Source: Candidatus Neoehrlichia procyonis str. RAC413
Lineage (GTDB): Bacteria > Pseudomonadota > Alphaproteobacteria > Rickettsiales > Anaplasmataceae
Direction: 5' to 3'
DNA length: 64,000 nucleotides
Assembly (NCBI RefSeq): GCF_000964795.1
Contig: NZ_LANX01000001.1
Coordinates: 248,001-312,000, forward strand
Part shown: positions 49,494 through 59,192 of the stretch, piece by piece
Position numbering within the stretch: position 1 is the first letter of the stretch
Layout of the letters: every line of letters starts with the position of its first letter
The notes under the pieces: model-generated
Database searches by the model: none
What the model was told of the DNA's origin: nothing
Seen by the model: only the letters and a program-made list of their open reading frames with translations
Position numbers and translations under genes: made by a program

Positions 49494-49622
49494 CTAATAT
49501 CCCTGACGTGCCTTAAATCTAGGATTTTTTTTATTTATAACATATATACGCCCCTTTCTACGTATTACTTTACAATCTTTATCACGTATTTTAGCAGATT
49601 TTAAAGAACCTACAACTTTCAT
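49494..49622 (-). CDS. rpmJ: 50S ribosomal protein L36
   Basis: Forty-two codons from ATG 49622, with AGGAG six or seven bases upstream. The product starts [20 protein letters not shown] and continues with [22 protein letters not shown]. It is the C-minus form: only one of the four zinc-ribbon cysteines and no CxxC, as in other alphaproteobacteria. Stand-alone gene. Confidence 0.95.
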   Translation of the reverse strand: MKVVGSLKSAKIRDKDCKVIRRKGRIYVINKKNPRFKARQGY

Positions 49623-49725
49623 TTTTTTCTCCTAATATTAAATTACATCTTTATATGTTTGACCCACATCGTCAAGCAAAATAACTTTGTTATAAAAATT
49701 TATAAAATACAAAATTATTTTTGAG

Positions 49726-49814
49726 CGGAGAGAGAGGGATTCGAACCCTCGATACAATTTTATTTGTATAACGGTTTAGCAAACCGCCGCCTTCAGCCTC
49801 TCGGCCACCTCTCC
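49726..49814 (-). tRNA. tRNA-Ser (GCT anticodon)
   Basis: Eighty-nine bases with a long variable arm as expected for serine. Acceptor GGAGAGG pairs with TCTCTCC, discriminator G. The anticodon stem-loop reads GCGGTTTGCTAAACCGT with anticodon GCT, the variable arm is ATACAA...TTGTAT, and the T arm is GAGGGTTCGAATCCCTC. Confidence 0.96.
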
Positions 49815-49818
49815 ATAC

Positions 49819-50019
49819 TTAGATTTCACAATTATGTTCTATTTTAGATAATACTTCAATATAAATTCTCAATATCATACATCTTTTTAGATCACATTTC
49901 ATAAACATATTACATGGCATAATACTTAAGTATAAAACAACTATAATTCCAAGCTTTATTATTGCCACAAATAAAATAGATGATAATTCACCAATCCTGT
50001 TCCTTTTTTCTGAACACAT
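49819..50019 (-). CDS. Possible small membrane protein (66 aa)
   Basis: ATG at 50019 without Shine-Dalgarno. One hydrophobic stretch (LSSILFVAIIKLGIIVVLYLSIMP) with charged ends and three Cys in the second half. It ends 4 bases before tRNA-Ser. Could be chance in AT-rich sequence; no family recognised. Confidence 0.25.
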   Translation of the reverse strand: MCSEKRNRIGELSSILFVAIIKLGIIVVLYLSIMPCNMFMKCDLKRCMILRIYIEVLSKIEHNCEI

Positions 50020-50507
50020 TAATAAAATATTCTTTTTTATGTTACAAATAAGTAATCTTAATTAATGCTATTACATCTTCAAATATCATATATATAAACT
50101 GAAAACATGAATACACAACACTAAATTAAACAAATAAAAGATTAAGTTTAAAATTAATAAGTAAATTTTATTCTCTGTAATTTATGCGCCTAATATTTAA
50201 TTATAGCTATTTTTGAAATTTTATAGTACTGCATCTTATAAAGATGCACCAATAATCCTACACTTAAGTATAACTTTTAAAAAATTAATTCTATATTAAC
50301 AATGTACTTTCAAAAAAATTGTAGATTTATCATTAGATAAAAAATTAAATAGCATAAATTTTGCATAAAAAAATTTGTGTTCATTGAAAAAAATATTGTA
50401 AACAATAATACAAGATAGTATCAAATGAAATGTTGCCCTATAATTTAAAATACTATTAATAAAGTTATTTATAATAATTGGAATGCATTGATAAAATTAG
50501 GTAAATT
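50020..50507. other. Gene-free spacer
   Basis: AT-rich with no supported ORF on either strand. GATGCACCAATAATCC near 50244 and the surrounding sequence give no family match to my eye. Confidence 0.45.
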
Positions 50508-51170
50508 ATGCAAACTCTATGTCAAATATCATATAAATATGTCAAATCATTATTTTTATACGCTGCATATTTAAAGTCTAATTCAAATAATAAATATAGT
50601 GCCAGTGAACTTAGTAAAGTATATCATACTTTATTGCCATTTTGTCGTAAAAGTGACGCTAAATACTTTACCGATGATATTGCAAAAACCCTACATATTA
50701 TGAAATTTAGCAATACTATAATATTGACTACTGCCATTTGTCTCCTTCGTAGTATTATACGTAGTCATGCTAAAATATTCCAAATAGAATATGAGATTGA
50801 AAATATGTTTTATAACAAAAAAATGAATGATAAAAATTTTACTAATATAATGCTACATAAATGTAAAAATGATATAAATGCACTAGCAATTATAATAAGC
50901 TATGAAATAAATAACCTTGCTATTACTTATGATATTGCCGATAAAGATATCAGTCTACAATATAATTCGTTATTAACATATGCTTATCAGCAATATTATA
51001 AAAAGTGCTTTCCTATGATAACAAGGCAAGCTGCTGATGCTGCCTGTAAAATAATAAATTCACGACTTGCTAATCATAAAGAAGAACTTAATAATAATCC
51101 AAGATCAAGATCTGCAAAGTTACATTCAATATTAAAAACGGGGGGGGGGAGGAGGCATTGCATAATATAA
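50508..51170 (+). CDS. Hypothetical protein with a C-terminal rsmH-derived tail
   Basis: Unrecognised 220-residue product. The first roughly 190 residues are helical and Lys/Asn/Tyr-rich, with a Cys-containing YCLL-like hydrophobic helix near residues 68-82 (TIILTTAICLLRSII). From residue 192 the sequence EELNNNPRSRSAKLHSILK copies the last residues of RsmH, encoded by 56 bases (51081-51136) identical to the rsmH 3' end except for one base. Directly after comes a run of ten G (51140-51149), so the terminal TGGGRRHCII depends on tract length. Probably a rearranged, lineage-specific gene; its function is unknown, and translation of the tail is uncertain. Confidence 0.6.
   Translation: MQTLCQISYKYVKSLFLYAAYLKSNSNNKYSASELSKVYHTLLPFCRKSDAKYFTDDIAKTLHIMKFSNTIILTTAICLLRSIIRSHAKIFQIEYEIENMFYNKKMNDKNFTNIMLHKCKNDINALAIIISYEINNLAITYDIADKDISLQYNSLLTYAYQQYYKKCFPMITRQAADAACKIINSRLANHKEELNNNPRSRSAKLHSILKTGGGRRHCII
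51081..51136 (+). repeat. Copy of the rsmH 3' end
   Basis: Fifty-six bases corresponding to the reverse complement of 60870-60925 (the end of rsmH) with a single mismatch at 51124 (A for G). The frame is preserved between the two genes. Confidence 0.95.
51140..51149 (+). repeat. G10 homopolymer tract
   Basis: Ten consecutive G (after AAAAAC, before AGGAGGC) at the 3' end of the hypothetical gene. G runs of this length are exceptional in this genome, and they are a typical site of slipped-strand length variation. Confidence 0.9.
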
Positions 51171-51638
51171 CCTTAACTGAAGTAAAAGCATTTAATAATA
51201 TACACAAAGGGAGTAGAACCCCATAAAAACTTCAAGTAAAGTAATATTTTTTGAAAGGTAGTATTTTACAAAATAATCCACACCACTATATAATATCATT
51301 ATATTGTTATGTCTAATTAAATTATATTTCGTAATTATAAAATTAACTCTAGCTGACTGCCTAAGTTTTCAAGGCATACATAATATTATTCAAAATTAGT
51401 TACTTATATCATAAATTTATAAAAAAAATATAGAAAAATAATACAATAATAAATTATAATTAATATATACTTAAAAGTTATTATTGTTATATGTTTTAGC
51501 ATATTAAAGTACTATGAATTTTTCAATAGCCAATCTTGCATAATTTAAAAAACATAATATCGTTTATTAAGTATGTGCATAAGCAATTTTCATACAAAGA
51601 TATGGCAAATATTATTTATATTTATGGAGGAGAAAAAT
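51171..51638. other. Gene-free spacer
   Basis: Starts just after the poly-G-ended gene. Contains no supported ORF. The word AAAGGTAGTATTTTACAAAA near 51254 resembles AAAGGTAGTATATTACAAAA near 55558, a possible short dispersed repeat. Confidence 0.45.
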
Positions 51639-51823
51639 ATGTCAAGTATAAAGTTGCAAGTCTATGCTAGAAAAGAAAAAAGGAAAATACTATGCACACT
51701 TTATTAGTACTTTTAAATATAATAAATAATCAAATGAAAACATACTATTTTTACTTATCCAATACTCCCATAGAATTGCCGAAATGATTCCTGGGAACAC
51801 AAAATGCAGTAACGGATTCTACG
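51639..51823 (+). pseudogene. Decayed 5' end of the repeat-bearing glycosyltransferase gene
   Basis: An ATG at 51639 with an ideal GGAGGAG (51626-51632) opens a frame of only 22 codons (MSSIKLQVYARKEKRKILC, ending in TAG). From about 51755 the DNA is recognisably a worn copy of the last third of the 177-bp repeat unit (CCCATAGAATT, ATTCCTGGGAACACAAAATGCAGTAA), with an extra base that shifts the frame and an ATG-to-ACG change. The original gene probably began here. Confidence 0.6.
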
Positions 51824-52217
51824 ATGAAATTATTATATAAGAAAAAAATAACTTCTATAGCAAAAGAAGTTGCTAATATTGCTAATATTTGTAATTTAAC
51901 TAAACAATTAAATGAAAATGTATCATTTTTATCTATAGAAGATGCCCATAGAATTTCTCAAATGAGTCCTGGAGCACGAAATGCAGTAATAGATTCTATG
52001 ATGAAATTATTATATAAGAAAAAAATAACTTCTATAGCAAAAGAAGTTGCTAATATTGCTAATATTTGTAATTTAACTAAACAATTAAATGAAAATGTAT
52101 CATTTTTATCTATAGAAGATGCCCATAGAATTTCTCAAATGAGTCCTGGAGCACGAAATGCAGTAATAGATTCTATGATGAAATTATTATATAAGAAAAA
52201 AATAACTTCTATAGCAA
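51824..52217 (+). repeat. 177-bp tandem repeat (59 codons), two full copies and a partial third
   Basis: The word ATGAAATTATTATATAAGAA occurs at 51824, 52001 and 52178, exactly 177 bases apart. The first two copies are practically identical over the full unit; the third continues for about 45 bases before diverging into unique sequence. A worn partial copy lies upstream. Confidence 0.97.
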
Positions 52218-53437
52218 AAGAAGTTGCTAAAATTGCATATATTTATAATCACGTTACTCGAAGACCATTAAACAATAAAAATCAAATTATACCTGATAAT
52301 GTACCAATATTAATGTTTTGGATGGTTAAAAACATTTCACTACTAAAAAATGATCACCTTCCATTACCAGATAATGACAAATATCCATATAAACAAAGAT
52401 TACTAAATTGGGCAAAAAAAGAGCCTCAAAGACAAATAAAGTTATACTATGTATCAACAGGGTTAAAAGAACAACACTTACAAAAATTGTACGATTTAAC
52501 AAACCCAAATAAAGGTGGAGAACAAAATATTCAAGTTATAGATTTTAATGCTAAATTTTCAAAAAAGTTTGGTTGTGAATACCTACATAATAATAAAATT
52601 CCATTTACCTGGAAAATAGATATTGCACGAATTATTATGCTTATTGAAGATGCACCAGCAATATATATCGATTTTGATATCTTACCTAGTGATACCCAAA
52701 TTGGACATATTATAATGAATAACATAGGATATATGTCATCCTTTAGTCAAGATATATTATTCAATAAAATACAAATGGAAAATTCTATAATAATTATCGA
52801 CAGTAAAGATCACTACATATTACATGTAGTACATGAAGTTATCAGAGATTTTCTTGATTATAACTCAAGCACTTTGATATATTATAAAAAGAACATAGAG
52901 CTTCATAGTAATCTATTTTATCAATTAATAAAATTTATTAGATTTTTCACAAATCAATGTCAGTATGTAAAATGCCGCCCATTTCTTCAACATGTATATA
53001 TTGCTAATGTAATAGCGCTTATGTTTGCATACAATTATGTAAAACATAAAGTAGAACCAAATGTATTATTCAAAATAATAAAATTATTTTCTAAAGTAAA
53101 AGAATACTTATATTGTAACACTGATAAGTACAATGAGTTATTATTAACTGTTATAAACGATATAAATTTTGAAAAATATTTTTCTTGCAATAATAAATCG
53201 TTTAATATAACTATGGATCTTAGTTGGAATGCAAGTGATAATGCTTTATACAACACTGTTAATAGTGTAGTATGCAATACAAAAAAAAGCGATATTTTCA
53301 ATAAAGATGAATCTTATATTATCAATAATTGCAATAAATTATTATATAATAAAAATAATGATTCACCACTCCCTAATACTAATTATAATATATCAAATAC
53401 TACACAACTTAGCACATGTAAAAATATAACTTTATAA
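51824..53437 (+). CDS. Putative TcdA/TcdB-like glycosyltransferase with N-terminal repeats
   Basis: 537 residues. The first 130 are two copies of a 59-residue helical unit (LLYKKKITSIAKEVANIANI, SIEDAHRISQMSPGARNAV) and part of a third. The catalytic-type domain follows: VPILMFWMV, YPYKQRLLNWAKKEPQRQIKLYYVSTGL, a WKIDIARIIML helix and APAIYIDFDILPSD, where Asp283 and Asp285 form the DXD metal/nucleotide-sugar motif. This order mirrors the GT-A fold of large clostridial toxins and Pfam Gly_transf_sug-type effectors. No signal peptide or membrane helix, so export by type IV or I secretion into the host is plausible but inferred. The true start is unclear because the upstream part looks decayed. 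Two or three paralogs lie within 12 kb. Confidence 0.8.
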   Translation: MKLLYKKKITSIAKEVANIANICNLTKQLNENVSFLSIEDAHRISQMSPGARNAVIDSMMKLLYKKKITSIAKEVANIANICNLTKQLNENVSFLSIEDAHRISQMSPGARNAVIDSMMKLLYKKKITSIAKEVAKIAYIYNHVTRRPLNNKNQIIPDNVPILMFWMVKNISLLKNDHLPLPDNDKYPYKQRLLNWAKKEPQRQIKLYYVSTGLKEQHLQKLYDLTNPNKGGEQNIQVIDFNAKFSKKFGCEYLHNNKIPFTWKIDIARIIMLIEDAPAIYIDFDILPSDTQIGHIIMNNIGYMSSFSQDILFNKIQMENSIIIIDSKDHYILHVVHEVIRDFLDYNSSTLIYYKKNIELHSNLFYQLIKFIRFFTNQCQYVKCRPFLQHVYIANVIALMFAYNYVKHKVEPNVLFKIIKLFSKVKEYLYCNTDKYNELLLTVINDINFEKYFSCNNKSFNITMDLSWNASDNALYNTVNSVVCNTKKSDIFNKDESYIINNCNKLLYNKNNDSPLPNTNYNISNTTQLSTCKNITL

Positions 53438-53870
53438 TAAATCATCCTCTGTAATATCTTTTCTATACATTTCTATCAAGAAGATAAAAAATGATTGTAT
53501 ATAAAATAGCAAGCTATATATTTGCACATAAAAATTAAGTTGATAATACTACTCATTTCAATACACAACTGACATATCACTCAATGGAAATGCCAAGCTT
53601 CCAAAGATTTAATCATGTATTTATTATTTTTCAAAATAATGATATAAAAAGCTAAACTCACCTATTAATTTAATACATGTAAATATTTAATAAATAATTT
53701 AATCTTTTTTTATTAGATATTAAAAAAATACCTATAATTACACTACAATATAAAATTGATAATATTACATATATAATATATAATAATATAAATATTTAAC
53801 ACTTTTTTATTTATAAATATTCTTTCCTTAATTTTGATGATGCTACTTATTTTGTTAACTTTAGAAAAAC
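53438..53870. other. Spacer between two glycosyltransferase-like genes
   Basis: AT-rich, no supported gene. It should contain the promoter for the second paralog; I cannot single out convincing elements. Confidence 0.45.
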
Positions 53871-55034
53871 ATGCCTATTAAAATTTTAAATTATTTACAA
53901 GAAGATGTACCAATATTTATGTTATTGGCTATAAATGATCCATCATCCATATCAGAGGATCAATTCCCTATTCAAAGTTCACATAAACAAGTATTATTAG
54001 ATTGGGCACAAAAAGAACCTCAGCGAAAAATAAAACTATATTATATTTCAACAGGGTTAAAGGAAACACATATACAAAAATTACATGAATTAACTGACAT
54101 AAATAAAGGCGGACAAAAGAATATTGAGATTATAGATTTTTGCTCACAATTTACAGCTAAATATGATATTACGTATCTTGATAATGATCTTTTTCCTTTC
54201 ATATGGAAAAGAGATATAACACGTCTTATTATATTGCGTGAATGTGCACCTGGAATTTACATTGATTTTAATATTAAGCCTTGTGACACTCCTATTGGAA
54301 AAGTACCAATATACGATAATAACGTAGAATGCAAAATAATACTACGTGAATTTAATAACACAAGTATAATGGATACTTCTGTAATGGTAGTAAACACAAA
54401 AAATCACTATATAATAGAAACAGCATATCATTCAATAAAGTACTTTCTTGATCAATATTCATTAATAACCAGTAAAAGTACTCAATCAATAAAAAATACA
54501 GATATTTATAATACAGCATTAAAGCAACTTACAAAGATTATGATATTTTCTTTTTTAAATACACAACAAAATATTAATTTTAATCCATTTTCTTATCTTA
54601 CATATGCTTGCACTATAATGCCAATAATAGTGGCCCATAATGCATATAAATTCATGATACGTTTAAGTAAAGATGAATTATTCAAAGAAGTAAAAGATAT
54701 TTTATACTTTTATCATGATTGTCGCGATATTGACATATTACTTTTTATTACAATGCATACCCAATTTTGTAATAGAGAACTTCTATCATGCGATAACACA
54801 CCTTTTATAGATACAAATGTTAACTTACAAAACAATTTATATAACAATATAAATTGCAATACAAAAAGTGTATTTCATACAACACACTTTGTATCACAAA
54901 GTACACTATCAAAACTACGTGAAGAAATGTATAAAGATGCATTTAGTACTAATTTACTCCCACCTAATACAGAATTGCAAAAACATAATAGTAATTCAAT
55001 ATTTTCAGATATCAGTCAAGTTAATAAGCACTAA
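53871..55034 (+). CDS. Putative TcdA/TcdB-like glycosyltransferase paralog, altered DXD
   Basis: 387 residues, paralogous to the preceding gene but without N-terminal repeats. Shared blocks: VPIFMLLAINDPSS, VLLDWAQKEPQRKIKLYYISTGLKETHIQKLHELTDINKGGQ, IEIIDFCSQF, WKRDITRLIILRECAPGIYIDFNIKPCDTPIGK. The DXD motif reads DFN: Asp132 is kept but the second Asp is Asn134. That may weaken metal binding, or it may be tolerated, since some glycosyltransferases use DXN-like variants. The C-terminal 150 residues are diverged and helical. No signal peptide. Confidence 0.8.
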   Translation: MPIKILNYLQEDVPIFMLLAINDPSSISEDQFPIQSSHKQVLLDWAQKEPQRKIKLYYISTGLKETHIQKLHELTDINKGGQKNIEIIDFCSQFTAKYDITYLDNDLFPFIWKRDITRLIILRECAPGIYIDFNIKPCDTPIGKVPIYDNNVECKIILREFNNTSIMDTSVMVVNTKNHYIIETAYHSIKYFLDQYSLITSKSTQSIKNTDIYNTALKQLTKIMIFSFLNTQQNINFNPFSYLTYACTIMPIIVAHNAYKFMIRLSKDELFKEVKDILYFYHDCRDIDILLFITMHTQFCNRELLSCDNTPFIDTNVNLQNNLYNNINCNTKSVFHTTHFVSQSTLSKLREEMYKDAFSTNLLPPNTELQKHNSNSIFSDISQVNKH

Positions 55035-56357
55035 AAACATTCTACTTAATACATTCACAATGTAACAATACATGTTACATGCCTTAAAATATTATTAATA
55101 TAGGTAACTAAAATTTATACCATTTCAAGTAATCTTTACTACAAATTTACAATTCTATGCTCTACATATTTTGAAAATTTTTCAATGTACTTTTTTTTTA
55201 CTTTTAGTTTTAAAATTTTAATAAATTATCTATATTTTTAATATATTATCCACCCAAGTACATAAAAAAATAATAAGCCTCCATTTCATTGTTTAGTTAT
55301 ATTATAAAATATCAATTATTTTAATAACATCTGTCAAAAACCATTTTTCTTAAAAGCATTGCTGTATATTTTTGCTGGTCAAAAAACATAAGTAACTTAA
55401 CTATAGAACTCGCTTACTACCCAATAAATATTGGTTAATAATAAGCTGCAACAAACATACAAAATCTTTCTGTATACTATTTACATTAAAATATACCCCC
55501 AGCATCTTCAGTAATACCTTTTATAATATTACACAACATAAAAACACATAAACAGCTAAAGGTAGTATATTACAAAACATGCCCTGGTATTGTTATTGCA
55601 TAACGTAGCAATATACTTATGTTATATTTGCAAAAAACTCTTCTAAAGTAGAGTGAATTCTTTTATCCAATTGTATTATTTTACATCATGTTTAAAATAA
55701 TTATTTATAATTAACTAAGTAATTACGCTAATAAAACAAATAAGATAATTATGCAATAACTTAAACAAGATATTATAATAATATTTTTTAGGATAATTAA
55801 CAAATAAAGCACATCATAGTATACAAATAAATGATTCAAGCTATTTTTATTGATTGCAATGTATTTGGTTTTACCTCTTTATATCACTATTCTTTAAATC
55901 AAGATCACTGCATAAACTTTCTGAATATTCAATCTCAAAAGTGCAGTATTTAAAGCAGCAATTTGTTGCATACTGACCTTTCTTTTACTAGCAGTTTCTT
56001 GTTGATGCCTATTGTTATAAACTATTATACTATTAGTCACCCTACTGTAAAATTAGAAAAAATACTTGATTATGATGATATAAGTAAGCATCATTAACAT
56101 TTAAATACAAGTAGATAATACATATTGAAGTGATAATATTGCTTTTTTTGTACCTGTATATCGTCTAATATGCAAAACACCAATTGTTTTTGTATTTTTA
56201 TTATTTCACACTAGTTACCTAGTATAACAATACTGTATATTTTAAAATTCTAAAATCTTGATTCCAATAGTTTGACAATGATTTTTCATAATTCGTATAT
56301 TATTTTAGCTTATCAAAAATACCATACATATAATGTATATCACATTTTACCTGCATA
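55035..56357. other. 1.3-kb spacer with one decayed reading frame
   Basis: Mostly AT-rich sequence without genes. On the minus strand at 55871-56040 two overlapping frames together read like a broken short protein (RHQQETASKRKVSMQQIAAL, then EIEYSESLCSDLDLKNSDIK R), listed separately as a possible pseudogene. A word at about 55558 resembles one at 51254. Confidence 0.45.
55871..56040 (-). pseudogene. Possible decayed short ORF with frameshift
   Basis: A GTG-started frame (56040) codes for a polar helical peptide VTNSIIVYNNRHQQETASKR and continues KVSMQQIAALNTALL before reaching a stop at 55894. Shifting frame at the CACTTTTGAG tract continues with EIEYSESLCSDLDLKNSDIK to a stop at 55871. Composition in both halves is more protein-like than the surroundings. 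No homolog recognised. Confidence 0.25.
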
Positions 56358-56824
56358 TTAATATTCTTCTTTTAAATATATTTTATATATAAAAGGTAAA
56401 TGTCCTTCTGGCATAACTTGATGCTTAAAAAAATTACTATAAAAAAGTAGTATTTTTACTTTCTTAAGGGTTATATGATTGCTTGTTATATCAACAATTA
56501 CTGAAAATATACGTCCTATTATTAATATTTTCTGCTCTAAGCTAATATCTTGAAAGTTTAAAAAAATTATTTTACATTTATTTCTTTAGCCACGCCTCTA
56601 AAAACTCTCAAATCACTTATTACTATGTGATCAAATATAAACCTTTCGCACTGATCATTGTTAATATTAAGTATAATCTTGTATATAAGCATTGCATAAA
56701 ACAATAATCCTCGCTTATTAACATCATTAATAAGAATTCGTATACTACTAAAAAAATTACATATCTCATATATGAGATTTCTTAACAAGACTTTATATAA
56801 TTGTGATCTCTTAGTAATAATCAT
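56358..56824 (-). pseudogene. Hypothetical gene split by an apparent -1 frameshift
   Basis: The frame from ATG 56824, with AAGGA six bases upstream, encodes 85 residues (MIITKRSQLYKVLLRNLIYE to RGVAKEINVK) and stops at 56567. The -1 frame beginning at that very point is open for another 69 codons (IIFLNFQDISLEQKILIIGR, later KHQVMPEGHLPFIYKIYLKE EY) and stops at 56358. The junction is GTAAAATAATTTTTTT, a homopolymer-rich stretch where one base could be lost, or ribosomes could slip. The joined 155-residue helical product is unrecognised. Only the upstream frame may be translated today. Confidence 0.5.
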
Positions 56825-57050
56825 AATTATTTCCTTAAGATATCAATATCGAGTAATTTTACTATAAACCTATGTATTATGGGCATTTTTATTACTAATA
56901 AAAAAACAATATACTAGCTATAGCATATAAAATCAAATTGAACGTATTTATAATAACATAATATCTATCAATAATTTATATCTTGCCATCAAACTACTTA
57001 TCGAAGGATAACACACCTTTATTTACTAAAAATTAACTACTAAAAATTGG

Positions 57051-57124
<74 letters not shown>

Positions 57125-57132
57125 ACTTAAAA

Positions 57133-57399
57133 TTAAACAGCATTTTTCTCTTCAAGAACATCAATAAAAGTTCTATTTAAAGCACCTTTTCTAAAATACA
57201 CAAAACCTGATACTTTAGAAAAAATGGTATGATCCTTACCTATACCAACATTTTTACCAGGATGATATTTTGTACCTCTTTGACGTACTATTATATTACC
57301 AGGTATAACCTTTTCACTACCAAATTTTTTTACCCCTAATCTTCTACCCTTGGAATCTCTCCCATTACAGGAACTACCACCTGATTTTTTTGTAGCCAT
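57133..57399 (-). CDS. rpmA: 50S ribosomal protein L27
   Basis: Eighty-eight residues, starting [20 protein letters not shown], with [30 protein letters not shown], the family signature. Its flexible N terminus reaches the peptidyl-transferase centre. The family usually has GGSSRNGRDS or GGSTRNGRDS; here Cys replaces the Arg. Three bases separate it from rplU, the usual rplU-rpmA pair. Confidence 0.98.
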   Translation of the reverse strand: MATKKSGGSSCNGRDSKGRRLGVKKFGSEKVIPGNIIVRQRGTKYHPGKNVGIGKDHTIFSKVSGFVYFRKGALNRTFIDVLEEKNAV

Positions 57400-57402
57400 A
57401 TA

Positions 57403-57714
57403 TTACTCCACATTATCACCTATTTTAGTAATACGTAAAACTGTCATATACTGCCTATGACCATTTTTTCTTCTATAATTTTTACGACGTTTTTTCTTAA
57501 AAACTATAATTTTTTTATTACGACATTGCTCAATAATTTCAGCAATTACAGAAACTTTTGTTACATAAGAAAGTTGATTACATTGACTATTAAAAGCAAT
57601 AACATTATCTAACGTAATAAGATTACCCACATCATGATTAATTTTTTCAACTTTAATAACATCCTGCTCTTTTACTTTGTACTGCTTTCCACCAGTTTCA
57701 ATAATAGCAAACAT
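57403..57714 (-). CDS. rplU: 50S ribosomal protein L21
   Basis: 103 residues beginning [20 protein letters not shown], with [35 protein letters not shown], the L21 signature including the RRKxGHRQ block, and the C-terminal ITKI. ATG at 57714. First of the rplU-rpmA pair. Confidence 0.98.
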   Translation of the reverse strand: MFAIIETGGKQYKVKEQDVIKVEKINHDVGNLITLDNVIAFNSQCNQLSYVTKVSVIAEIIEQCRNKKIIVFKKKRRKNYRRKNGHRQYMTVLRITKIGDNVE

Positions 57715-57809
57715 ATAAATCTCTCAAGTTTATTAAAGAATTTTGATCAATATGAAACAATCTGTCAATAGTATTATTAAAAATTAATTATCAAGCAGAT
57801 ATTCAACAA

Positions 57810-57838
57810 TTGCTATAAGATTCATAGTACAATATACT
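57810..57838 (+). promoter_or_regulatory. Candidate eno promoter
   Basis: TTGCTA (57810-57815), 17-base spacer, TATACT (57833-57838), about 95 bases before the eno ATG. Good spacing and -10, imperfect -35. Confidence 0.4.
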
Positions 57839-57932
57839 ATATATTTATAATAACAAACTAATTATTTTACTTTTTATAAAAACTTCTTATAGTTACTATA
57901 ATTAAAATAAATACAAATAGAATTATAGAATT

Positions 57933-59192
57933 ATGGTTACTATTACAAAAATATTTGCACGGGAAATTCTTGACAGTAGAGGATATCCAACAGTTGAAGT
58001 AGAGGTAATGTTATCAAATGGTGCAGTAGGAAGGTCCTCTGTACCATCTGGGGCTTCTGTAGGAAAATTTGAAGCAACAGAATTAAGAGATGGTAATCCT
58101 AATTACTACTGTGGGTATGGAGTAACAAAATCCGTAGACATTATTAACTCTGAAATTACCAATCATATATTACAAATGAATGCTTTCTCTCAAGAAGATA
58201 TTGATAAACTTTTAATTAAAATAGATGGTACTAGCAATAAATCTAGGATAGGTGCTAATTCTACTATTGGTGTTTCCATAGCAATTGCCAATGCTGCAGC
58301 AGCAAGTTTAAATATTCCTTTATATCAATACTTAGGTGGAAAAATTGCAAAAACAATGCCTATTCCATTAATTAATGTAATAAATGGAGGATTACATGCA
58401 GATAACAACTTAGATTTTCAAGAATTCATGATTATACCTTCTGGCGCTGCAAAATTCAAAGAAGCCGTCAAAATGTCAGCAGAAGTATTTTACAATCTAA
58501 AAAAAATACTACGTAAAAAAAATTATAATACAAATGTAGGTGATGAAGGAGGATTTGCACCTAATATTAAAACAAACGCAGAAGTATTTGATATTATGAT
58601 TGATTCTATAGAAAAATCTGGATACAAACTTTATCAAGATTTTACATTAGGATTAGATATTGCAGCATCAACATTCTATAATAATAATGCCTATAATTTT
58701 GCAAATCACACATCAACTAGTCAAGAGCTAATCAGTTACTATAAAGATGTTATTACTCAGTATCCTATTACATCAATAGAAGATGCAATGGCAGAAAACG
58801 ACATTGAAGGATGGCAAAATATCACTAAAGAATTAGGAGATAAAGTTCAATTAGTAGGAGATGATTTATTCGTTACTAATTGTAATCTTATTAAAAATGG
58901 AATTAAAAAAAATATGGCAAATGCCGTCTTAGTAAAACCTAATCAAATTGGCACGTTAACTGAAACTCTTAATGCAATCGCGCTTGCACAAAAATACAAT
59001 TATAATGTCATTATATCTCATAGATCAGGGGAAACAGAGGATGTTGCCATTGCACATATAGCAGTTGCAACAAATTGCGGTCAGATTAAAATTGGATCTT
59101 TATCTAGGTCAGAGCGCTTAGCAAAATATAATGAATTATTACGTATAGAGGAGCATTTAGGTACTTCGTCAATATATAATTACCAAATATGA
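57933..59192 (+). CDS. eno: Enolase
   Basis: Interconverts 2-phosphoglycerate and phosphoenolpyruvate; Ehrlichia uses the lower glycolytic enzymes mainly for gluconeogenesis and precursors. [17 protein letters not shown], the mobile loop [27 protein letters not shown] (catalytic Glu), metal ligands in GLDIAAS and [14 protein letters not shown] and [10 protein letters not shown], the catalytic Lys in LVKPNQIGT and SHRSGETED. 419 residues, normal size. The stop overlaps the obgE start by 4 bases. Confidence 0.98.
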   Translation: MVTITKIFAREILDSRGYPTVEVEVMLSNGAVGRSSVPSGASVGKFEATELRDGNPNYYCGYGVTKSVDIINSEITNHILQMNAFSQEDIDKLLIKIDGTSNKSRIGANSTIGVSIAIANAAAASLNIPLYQYLGGKIAKTMPIPLINVINGGLHADNNLDFQEFMIIPSGAAKFKEAVKMSAEVFYNLKKILRKKNYNTNVGDEGGFAPNIKTNAEVFDIMIDSIEKSGYKLYQDFTLGLDIAASTFYNNNAYNFANHTSTSQELISYYKDVITQYPITSIEDAMAENDIEGWQNITKELGDKVQLVGDDLFVTNCNLIKNGIKKNMANAVLVKPNQIGTLTETLNAIALAQKYNYNVIISHRSGETEDVAIAHIAVATNCGQIKIGSLSRSERLAKYNELLRIEEHLGTSSIYNYQI

